A stretch of 6,656 nt of DNA, taken from positions 1 to 6,656 of the forward strand of contig CBFHPF010000077.1 of NCBI GenBank assembly GCA_965657665.1, written 5' to 3'. Numbering within the stretch: position 1 is the stretch's first letter; every line of letters begins with the position of its first letter. Both the position numbers and the translations under genes were made by a program. Of this stretch, positions 1 to 4,740 are shown piece by piece. Source of the DNA: UBA8337 sp965657665 (GTDB lineage Bacteria > Pseudomonadota > Alphaproteobacteria > RS24). Under the pieces are notes generated by a model, which saw only the letters and a list, made by a program, of their open reading frames with translations, made no database searches and was not told the DNA's origin.

Positions 1-460
1 CGAGATATTTATTATTCAGCTTAAACTGCGCCAAATCATAACCGAAATCGGGCAGCACCATGCCGATGGCGCTTTCGTTCAGGCCATACATGGCTTCGCC
101 TTCTGCGCCGATGCGATAATCGCCGGTCAGCATCAGCAAGCCACCGGCGGCAATACCATGACCGGGGGAGGCGATGATAACGGGTTTGGCACAGGCAAAA
201 ATACGGGTCAGCAATTTGCCGCCCAGCACCACCATTTCACCGGCGCGCTCAGGCTCGTTTTGCATGACTTTGAGGTTGAAACCGGCACTCATGGCGCGGC
301 CTTGAGCGGTTAACACAATCACATCGGCGGTGTCTTCCACTGCATCAAAGCACGCATTCAGGGCTTCCATCATTTCAAAGCCCAAGGCGTTGGCCTTGCC
401 GTCATTCATGGTGATGGTTGCGATACCGTCTTCGAGAGTGTGGGTTGCGAAATCAGACAT
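1..460 (-). CDS. Crotonase-family enoyl-CoA hydratase/isomerase (N-terminal 153 residues, cut by window edge)
   Basis: The minus strand reads from ATG at 460 to the window edge without a stop, giving 153 residues of a protein that is normally about 230-270 long. Crotonase hallmarks are visible: a first oxyanion-hole loop SAGFNL (residues 58-63), the loop GHGIAAGG (100-107), a DYRIGA strand (114-119) and GLNESAIGM (126-134). Crotonases act on CoA thioesters, usually hydrating or isomerising enoyl-CoA. The position of the first catalytic Glu of classical hydratases (in GG-x-E-L) is Leu here, while the second Glu is kept as E129. This points to an isomerase or a divergent hydratase rather than a standard beta-oxidation hydratase; it is inferred from remembered family motifs. 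The start is firm: GGAG lies at 467-470 with a 6-base spacer, and the ATG shares an A with the stop of the upstream gene (TAATG), so translation is probably coupled. The C-terminus and exact substrate cannot be seen. Confidence 0.88.
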   Translation of the reverse strand, partial: MSDFATHTLEDGIATITMNDGKANALGFEMMEALNACFDAVEDTADVIVLTAQGRAMSAGFNLKVMQNEPERAGEMVVLGGKLLTRIFACAKPVIIASPGHGIAAGGLLMLTGDYRIGAEGEAMYGLNESAIGMVLPDFGYDLAQFKLNNKYL

Positions 461-1074
461 TAGGCGCTCCGGCGAGGTTTGATGGTTACAAATATTCGCA
501 ACACTATGGCGGCCCAAATCAGGAATATCAAGAATAACGGTTTGCCAAAGCCTGCAAAATAGCCGCTCGTATAGGTAAAGGCGAAAACAAAAGCGAGATA
601 ATGCGCGCCGAATTTATGCAGCCGCCGCCAATTGGTTTTGCCCATGCGGCGCAGCGCGCCATCATTTGAAGTGGCCAGCATGAAGAACATCGCCACATAA
701 GCACCGCCGCCGACAATTATCGTCGACAAATCTGCGCCGCTTTGCGAGATAACCAAATGCGCCACCAGTGCAACCAGATGAATGGTATGCGCGATGCCAA
801 AGCTAATACCGCTATTGCGCCGATTGCGCCGCAGCCAGTCGGTCGTCTTGTTTTGCACCAGTTCATAAAGCGGGGCGGCGACATAGGAAGCGAGAAACAA
901 AAAGAACGATAGCCGCGCCGTATACCGCGCCCAAAGCTGCCAAGGTTTTTCAGCGGCCGGAACGTATAAGAAAATTCCGACCAGCAAAACGGCACTGACC
1001 AGCAGGGTTAACATTATCCACGGCCACAGGCTTTGTTTCGCCAAGCCGTAACCATTGTCGCGCGCGATGTTCAT
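460..1074 (-). CDS. Ferric-reductase-like (MsrQ-like) haem-binding membrane protein
   Basis: A 204-residue integral membrane protein with about six hydrophobic segments, near residues 17-38, 50-72, 88-110, 117-135, 156-174 and 178-197. The layout and motifs fit the ferric-reductase-like transmembrane domain and its MsrQ/YedZ branch: WARYTARLSFFLF, then RRNSGISFGIAHTIHL, then ALRRMGKTNWRRLHKF. These proteins hold haem b in the inner membrane and pass electrons from a quinol or flavin pool to a partner. Likely haem ligands are H99 and H153, with H96, H106 and H158 as other candidates. Compared with E. coli MsrQ as I remember it, the third conserved His (13 residues after the LH) is Phe here. 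No MsrP-type molybdoenzyme is in the window, so the partner is unknown. The start at 1074 is chosen because GAGGG (1080-1084) sits 5 bases upstream. ATGs at 1086 and 1107 are possible, but 1107 lies in an operator-like repeat. Its stop overlaps the crotonase start. Confidence 0.8.
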   Translation of the reverse strand: MNIARDNGYGLAKQSLWPWIMLTLLVSAVLLVGIFLYVPAAEKPWQLWARYTARLSFFLFLASYVAAPLYELVQNKTTDWLRRNRRNSGISFGIAHTIHLVALVAHLVISQSGADLSTIIVGGGAYVAMFFMLATSNDGALRRMGKTNWRRLHKFGAHYLAFVFAFTYTSGYFAGFGKPLFLIFLIWAAIVLRIFVTIKPRRSA

Positions 1075-1109
1075 ATCGTCCCTCATTCTTGTGGCCTTTT
1101 GACACATAA

Positions 1110-1120
1110 TTTACCGCAAA
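1110..1120. promoter_or_regulatory. Operator-like palindrome, left copy (TTTACCGCAAA)
   Basis: This matches the form TTTAC-N-GTAAA with one mismatch. The 10-mer TAATTTACCG (1107-1116) that contains its left half is the exact reverse complement of CGGTAAATTA at 1157-1166 in the right copy. The site lies 36 bases upstream of the chosen minus-strand start, a usual place for a repressor site. Which regulator binds is unknown; regulators of the TetR, GntR or MerR type commonly control fatty-acyl-CoA genes, but nothing here selects one. Confidence 0.5.
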
Positions 1121-1152
1121 AAGCGCGTGTCTTTCGGCTCTTATTCATTTAG

Positions 1153-1163
1153 TTTACGGTAAA
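1153..1163. promoter_or_regulatory. Operator-like palindrome, right copy (TTTACGGTAAA)
   Basis: A perfect palindrome around a single central base, ending five bases before the Shine-Dalgarno sequence of the acyl-CoA dehydrogenase gene (AGGAGA at 1168-1173). A protein bound here would sit at or just after the transcription start, which suggests repression. Its centre (1158) is 43 bases from the centre of the left copy (1115), close to four helical turns, so both would face the same side of the DNA. Confidence 0.55.
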
Positions 1164-1178
1164 TTACAGGAGATTGTC

Positions 1179-2963
1179 ATGGCTTATCGTGCACCGGTTT
1201 CGGAAATTCAATTCGCGCTCATGCAAGAGGCTGGCTTTCAGCGTCTGATTGATAGCGGCAAATATGAAGACTTATCGGATGATTTGGTGTCTGCCATTCT
1301 CGATGAAGCAGCCAAACTGGCCAATGATGTTGTCGCGCCGGTAAGCTGGGATGGCGACCAAACAGGGTGTCAATTAACCGAAGATGGTGTGACGGTTCCT
1401 GCCAGCTTTAAAGAAGCTTATGCGAAATATGTTGAGGGCGGCTGGCCGACCATTGCTGCGCCAAGCGCGTATGGCGGGCAAGATTTGCCGCTCGCGCTGT
1501 CTAACGCCGTTACCGAAATGATGAATTCGAATATCGGCTTTCAGCTTTGCCCGATGCTGTCTAATGGCGGCATGGAAGCGATGGCAGCACATGCCTCTGA
1601 CGAATTGAAAGATAAATATCTCGAAAAAGTCGTCAGCGGCGAGTGGTCCGCCACGATGAATTTGACTGAGCCGCATGCCGGTTCTGATGTCGGCAATATT
1701 CGCTCAAAAGCCGAACCGCAAGATGATGGCTCTTATAAAATCACCGGCACCAAGATTTACATCACCTATGGCGACCACGATATGACTGACAATATCGTGC
1801 ATCTCGTGCTGGCCCGTACACCGGGCGCACCGGAAGGCACGAAAGGCATTTCGCTGTTTCTGGTTCCGAAATTCTTCGTCAATGATGACGGCTCATTGGG
1901 CGATAAAAACGATGTTAAATGCATCGGCCTTGAAGAGAAGCTGGGCATTCACGCCAGCCCGACTTGCGTCATGGCTTATGGCGAAGATGCCGACACCACA
2001 GGCGGCGCCACCGGTTGGTTGGTCGGGCCTGAGTTTGGCGGCATGGCTTGCATGTTCACCATGATGAATAATGCGCGGTTGCATGTTGGCTTGCAAGGCG
2101 TTGGCGTTGCTGAAGCCGCCACGCAACACGCCATTGAGTATGCGCTGGAGCGTAAGCAAGGCCGCAAGCCGGGGGCAGCGAAAGACGACCATGAGGCCGT
2201 CGCCATCATCAATCACCCTGATGTGCGCCGTATGCTGTTGACCATGCGCGCGCTCACCGATGCGTCACGCGCCATTTGCTATGAAAACGGCGTGTTGAAT
2301 GATTTGGCGCATGCTTCGGGCGACCAAGACGCCAAAGCCAAAAACGATTTGCTGACGCCAATCTCAAAAGCCTTCAGCACAGATATTGCCAATGAAGTGG
2401 CCGCTATTGGCGTGCAAATTCATGGCGGCATGGGCTTTATTGAAGAAACCGGCGCGGCACAGCATGTGCGCGATGCGCGTATTCTGACCATTTATGAAGG
2501 CACAAACGGCATTCAGGCGATGGACCTTGTGGGCCGCAAACTGCCGCTCGGCAATGGCTCGGTTGTCGCCGATTATATCGGTGAGATGAAGCAAACCGTC
2601 GAAACCTGCCGCCAGTCCAATAATCCGGTGCTGGTTGATGTTGCCGACCGCCTCGGCAATGCCATCGCTGTGTTGGAAGACACAACGGCATGGGTGAACG
2701 CGCAAAAAGGTTCGCTGGATGTGCTGGCCGGTGCCACGCCATTCTTGCGGATGTTTGGCCTTGTTGCCGGGTGCCATTATTTGGCCCGCGGCGCGCATGC
2801 CGTCACGCAAATCGATGTCGATCCGGCGTTTGCCCGTCGCAAGACAGCCTCAACGCAGTTTTATGCGCACAACCTTTTGTCTGCCGTCGGCGGCTTGGCT
2901 GATGCGGTGAAAGCGGGCAATGAGATGCTGGATGATATTGGTTTGGATGCATTAGCCAGTTAG
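1179..2963 (+). CDS. Acyl-CoA dehydrogenase with C-terminal extension (DmdC-like subfamily)
   Basis: A 594-residue FAD-dependent acyl-CoA dehydrogenase that oxidises an acyl-CoA to the 2-enoyl-CoA and passes electrons to electron-transfer flavoprotein. At about 590-600 residues it belongs to the longer subfamily with a short N-terminal cap (MAYRAPVSEIQFAL, residues 1-14) and an added helical C-terminal domain (about 465-590). The middle-domain motif MNLTEPHAGSD is at 160-170, and the catalytic Glu is E440 in YEGTNGIQ (439-446). The FAD-contact helix region IGVQIHGGMGF just before it is intact. The best-known member is DmdC, the 3-methylmercaptopropionyl-CoA dehydrogenase of DMSP demethylation, but many paralogues with other substrates share this architecture, so no symbol is given. 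The start is firm: AGGAGA at 1168-1173 with a 5-base spacer. It is transcribed divergently from an operon with a crotonase, which could act on its product. It has no frameshift and looks fully functional. Confidence 0.93.
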   Translation: MAYRAPVSEIQFALMQEAGFQRLIDSGKYEDLSDDLVSAILDEAAKLANDVVAPVSWDGDQTGCQLTEDGVTVPASFKEAYAKYVEGGWPTIAAPSAYGGQDLPLALSNAVTEMMNSNIGFQLCPMLSNGGMEAMAAHASDELKDKYLEKVVSGEWSATMNLTEPHAGSDVGNIRSKAEPQDDGSYKITGTKIYITYGDHDMTDNIVHLVLARTPGAPEGTKGISLFLVPKFFVNDDGSLGDKNDVKCIGLEEKLGIHASPTCVMAYGEDADTTGGATGWLVGPEFGGMACMFTMMNNARLHVGLQGVGVAEAATQHAIEYALERKQGRKPGAAKDDHEAVAIINHPDVRRMLLTMRALTDASRAICYENGVLNDLAHASGDQDAKAKNDLLTPISKAFSTDIANEVAAIGVQIHGGMGFIEETGAAQHVRDARILTIYEGTNGIQAMDLVGRKLPLGNGSVVADYIGEMKQTVETCRQSNNPVLVDVADRLGNAIAVLEDTTAWVNAQKGSLDVLAGATPFLRMFGLVAGCHYLARGAHAVTQIDVDPAFARRKTASTQFYAHNLLSAVGGLADAVKAGNEMLDDIGLDALAS

Positions 2964-2997
2964 AGGCGGTATAGGGTAAAAGTGCCCGTCCATTGTT

Positions 2998-3027
2998 GGG
3001 CGGCATAGCCGCCTAGCCCTTCTAGCG
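2998..3027 (+). repeat. Hairpin module, copy 1 (diverged arms)
   Basis: A perfect six-base stem GGCGGC-ATA-GCCGCC (2999-3013) is followed two bases later by GCCCTTCTAGCG (3016-3027). The same layout of hairpin, two bases, then GCCCTT-N-TA-N-CG occurs at 3216-3246 and 3299-3328, where the stem is GGTCGC/GCGACC. The arms of copy 1 differ at two positions, and both changes are compensated in the opposite arm. Confidence 0.7.
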
Positions 3028-3067
3028 CGTTTCGTCGGTTGCTCTTCGCGCAACCGCCTCACTTGCG
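3016..3067 (+). repeat. 52-base direct repeat, copy 1
   Basis: This matches 3235-3286 over 52 bases with four mismatches (48/52), including an identical 26-base core at 3026-3051. It contains the inverted repeat CGGTTGC (3036-3042) / GCAACCG (3050-3056), a perfect seven-base stem with a seven-base loop. Confidence 0.8.
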
Positions 3068-3086
3068 CCCCCCTTCGGTAGGGGGC
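3067..3086 (+). terminator. Possible terminator hairpin after the acyl-CoA dehydrogenase gene
   Basis: GCCCCC (3067-3072) pairs with GGGGGC (3081-3086) around a loop that can form a C-TTCG-G tetraloop. It is the strongest simple hairpin downstream of the dehydrogenase gene. No T-run follows (the next bases are AGGCTATAAG), so intrinsic termination is doubtful and it may only be part of the repeat mosaic. Confidence 0.25.
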
Positions 3087-3178
3087 AGGCTATAAGTGGT
3101 TGGTGAACGCAAGTGAACTTTACCGCGCCTTGCCCCTTTGGATGCAGGCGCGCCGTGTTTGTTTCTACCAGCCGACTT

Positions 3179-3193
3179 GATGGCTTCGCCATC
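3179..3193. repeat. Short perfect hairpin GATGGC-TTC-GCCATC
   Basis: A six-base perfect stem with a TTC loop. It is unrelated in sequence to the neighbouring modules but similar in size and loop composition. It lies eight bases before the 83-base tandem unit that starts at 3201. Confidence 0.55.
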
Positions 3194-3200
3194 TGCGCTG

Positions 3201-3246
3201 GCGGAAGGCGGGCGAGGGTCGCTAAAGCGACCGCGCCCTTATACCG
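3201..3246 (+). repeat. Hairpin module copy 2 within the first 83-base unit
   Basis: It starts GCGGAAGGCGGGCG, then has the stem GGTCGC-TAAA-GCGACC (3217-3232) and GCCCTTATACCG (3235-3246). It matches 3284-3328 almost base for base; the differences are A versus G in the stem approach and a changed, one-base-shorter loop. Its last 12 bases are shared with direct-repeat copy 2. Confidence 0.8.
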
Positions 3247-3286
3247 CGTTTCGTCGGTTGCTCTTCGCGCGACAGCCTCACTTGCG
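3235..3286 (+). repeat. 52-base direct repeat, copy 2
   Basis: This is the second copy of 3016-3067. The internal stem seen in copy 1 is weakened here: CGGTTGC (3255-3261) faces GCGACAG (3269-3275), giving one mismatch and one G-T pair. It overlaps the hairpin modules on both sides, so the elements are interlocked rather than simply adjacent. Confidence 0.8.
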
Positions 3287-3328
3287 GAAGGCGGGCGGGG
3301 GTCGCGAAGCGACCGCGCCCTTATACCG
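3284..3328 (+). repeat. Hairpin module copy 3 (start of a partial second 83-base unit)
   Basis: Stem GGTCGC-GAA-GCGACC (3300-3314) is followed by GCCCTTATACCG (3317-3328). An outer GGGCG / CGCCC pairing can lengthen the hairpin. The offset from copy 2 is 83 bases, so 3201-3328 reads as about one and a half copies of an 83-base unit. Confidence 0.8.
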
Positions 3329-3352
3329 TAACAATACGAAAAACTGTTTGAT

Positions 3353-3381
3353 TTCGCATGCGAAGCAAAGCCCCCTATACA
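3353..3381 (+). promoter_or_regulatory. Possible weak glmU promoter overlapping a 12-base palindrome
   Basis: TTCGCA (3353-3358) and TATACA (3376-3381) each match four of six positions of the -35 and -10 consensus and are 17 bases apart, which would put the transcript start near 3388. The -35 candidate lies inside the perfect palindrome TTCGCATGCGAA (3353-3364), which could be an operator or a remnant of the repeat mosaic. Both readings are inference from weak matches. Confidence 0.3.
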
Positions 3382-3407
3382 GGTGATTGTTTAATTGGGG
3401 TGAAAAC

Positions 3408-4739
3408 ATGAGCCAAGCCTTTGGAGCCATAATTCTAGCAGCCGGAAAGGGCACGCGGATGAAGTCTGCCGTGCCGAAAGTGCTGCATGAGATTGCCGGT
3501 CGCCCGATGCTTGGTCACGCCATTGCCGCCGCGCAAGCCGCCGGTGCCACTGAAATTTTTCTCGTCACATCGCCGGAGCAAGACAGCGTGCGTAGCTATG
3601 CCGACGGGCTGGATGCGAAGGTGACGCATTGTTTGCAACACACGCAATTGGGCACGGGCGATGCGTTGCGCGCTGCGGCCGCCTCGGCTGCCAATCATCA
3701 GCGTTTGGTGGTCATGTTTGGCGACACGCCGCTTATGCGCGCTGAGGTGCTGTCGGAGCTGGCGACCGCTACGGCTGAGGTTGCTGTGTTGGGTTTTGAA
3801 CCGGAAGATGCCGCCGCCTATGGGCGTATTGTGATGGATGGGCAAACCCCGCAAAAAATTATCGAGTTTAAAGATGCCGATACCGCCACCCGCGCCATAA
3901 AGCTATGCAATGGCGGCGCGATGGGACTGTCGCAAGCCGCGCTGCAAAAATATCTGCCGCAGCTTTCTAATGACAATGCGCAAGGCGAGTATTACCTGCC
4001 TGATATGGTCGGCTTGGCGTCGCAAGATGGCGCATCAACTTTGCTGGTAATGGCGCAGCCGGAAGACACAATGGGTGTCGACAGCCGCGCCGGTCAGGCC
4101 AAAGCCGAGGGGCTGATGCAAGCGCGTTTGCGGCAAAAGTTTCTCGATGCCGGTGTCGGTATGCAAGACCCGCAGTCGGTATTCCTCAGCTTCGATACTG
4201 AAATCGCCTCCGATGTGACGCTGGAGCCGCATGTTAAAATCAATGTCGGCGTGTCTATCGGCAGCGGCACAGTGATTAAAGCGTTCACCCATCTCGAAGG
4301 GGTGAGCATTGGCGAGAACGCCGCCATCGGCCCTTATGCGCGGTTGCGCCCGGGCACGAAAGTGGCGGATGACGTTAAAATCGGTAATTTTGTCGAAACC
4401 AAGAAAGCTGATATTCGCCAAGGCGCAAAAGTCAGCCACTTGTCTTATATTGGCGATGCCGAGGTTGGCATTGAAGCCAATATCGGCGCGGGCACAATTA
4501 CCTGTAATTATGATGGCTATAATAAGCACGTTACCAAAATCGGCGACGGGGCGTTTATCGGCTCCAACTCATCTTTGATTGCGCCGGTGAGCATCGGTAA
4601 GGGCGCGTTTCTTGGCTCATCTTCGGCCGTGTCAAAAGATGTGCCTGATGATGCGCTGGTGGTTACCCGTGCGCCGGTTCGCGAAATAAAAGGGTGGGGC
4701 GCAAAGTTCCGCGCCCGTAACGAGAAAAAAGAGAAATAG
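3408..4739 (+). CDS. glmU: Bifunctional UDP-GlcNAc pyrophosphorylase / glucosamine-1-phosphate N-acetyltransferase
   Basis: This cytoplasmic enzyme makes UDP-GlcNAc in two steps: acetyl-CoA-dependent acetylation of glucosamine-1-phosphate, then uridylyl transfer from UTP. The N-terminal nucleotidyltransferase half shows LAAGKGTRM (residues 10-18) with PK at 23-24, then QLGTGDA, MFGDTPLM, IIEFKDA and NDNAQGEYYLPD. The C-terminal half is a left-handed beta-helix of hexapeptide repeats with LRPGTKV, GNFVETKKA, SHLSYIGDAEVG and AGTITCNYDGYNK; H344 matches the acetyltransferase catalytic His. The sugar-site NTG/NSG motif reads NGG here, a mild oddity. At 443 residues the length is close to normal (about 450). 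ATG at 3408 is chosen over TTG at 3387 because the family begins just before the LAAG motif and GGGGTGA (3397-3403) sits upstream at usable spacing; the TTG has AGG only three bases away. It is followed by glmS after one base. Confidence 0.97.
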   Translation: MSQAFGAIILAAGKGTRMKSAVPKVLHEIAGRPMLGHAIAAAQAAGATEIFLVTSPEQDSVRSYADGLDAKVTHCLQHTQLGTGDALRAAAASAANHQRLVVMFGDTPLMRAEVLSELATATAEVAVLGFEPEDAAAYGRIVMDGQTPQKIIEFKDADTATRAIKLCNGGAMGLSQAALQKYLPQLSNDNAQGEYYLPDMVGLASQDGASTLLVMAQPEDTMGVDSRAGQAKAEGLMQARLRQKFLDAGVGMQDPQSVFLSFDTEIASDVTLEPHVKINVGVSIGSGTVIKAFTHLEGVSIGENAAIGPYARLRPGTKVADDVKIGNFVETKKADIRQGAKVSHLSYIGDAEVGIEANIGAGTITCNYDGYNKHVTKIGDGAFIGSNSSLIAPVSIGKGAFLGSSSAVSKDVPDDALVVTRAPVREIKGWGAKFRARNEKKEK

Positions 4740-4740
4740 C

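Larger units (their letters stand above)
1075..1178. promoter_or_regulatory. Divergent promoter region between the membrane-protein/crotonase operon and the acyl-CoA dehydrogenase
   Basis: These 104 bases separate two head-to-head transcription units and must hold both promoters unless the minus-strand start is further upstream. TTGACA (1099-1104, plus strand) matches a consensus -35 box, but no AT-rich -10 box lies 16-18 bases after it, so I do not assign a promoter to it. The clearest content is a pair of operator-like palindromes, listed separately. Confidence 0.6.
2964..3407. repeat. 444-base gene-free intergenic region: mosaic of GC-rich hairpins and repeats
   Basis: No believable gene lies here; open frames through it have repeat-derived, low-complexity translations. 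The content is palindromic: hairpins at 2999-3013, 3036-3056, 3067-3086, 3179-3193, 3217-3232 and 3300-3314, long direct repeats, and a 12-base perfect palindrome at 3353-3364. Stretch 3087-3178 shows no repeat that I can find. The region is bracketed by GTATAGGG (2969-2976) and CCCTATAC (3373-3380). This resembles a composite REP- or MITE-like intergenic element. It must also hold the end of the dehydrogenase transcript and the start of the glmU transcript. Confidence 0.75.

Noticed and set aside
1075..1107. Longer starts for the membrane protein at 1107 or 1086
   Set aside because: The ATG at 1074 has GAGGG five bases upstream. The 1107 start begins in the arm of the operator-like inverted repeat and adds a polar stretch without family support. 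It cannot be excluded.
1099..1127. TTGACA as a -35 box for the acyl-CoA dehydrogenase gene
   Set aside because: The hexamer is a perfect match, but the bases 17 positions later are GC-rich (AGCGCG) and offer no -10 box.
2364..2810. Long antisense frame inside the acyl-CoA dehydrogenase gene, and similar antisense frames in glmU (4035-4529) and glmS (5128-5832)
   Set aside because: They lie wholly opposite strong, complete genes, have no recognisable domains, and are explained by codon bias in the sense strand.
3016..3328. CRISPR-like repeats
   Set aside because: Repeat copies are few, overlap each other, differ in length and have no regular unique spacers; no cas gene is nearby.
3113..3386. 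Two overlapping plus-strand open frames (72 and 82 codons) in the intergenic region
   Set aside because: They run through the hairpins and direct repeats, their translations are arginine- and glycine-rich repeat products with no recognisable domain, and neither has a convincing ribosome binding site.
3387..3407. Upstream TTG start for glmU adding seven residues
   Set aside because: The AGG before it is only three bases away, while ATG at 3408 has GGGGTGA at usable spacing and gives the normal short lead into the LAAGKGTRM motif.
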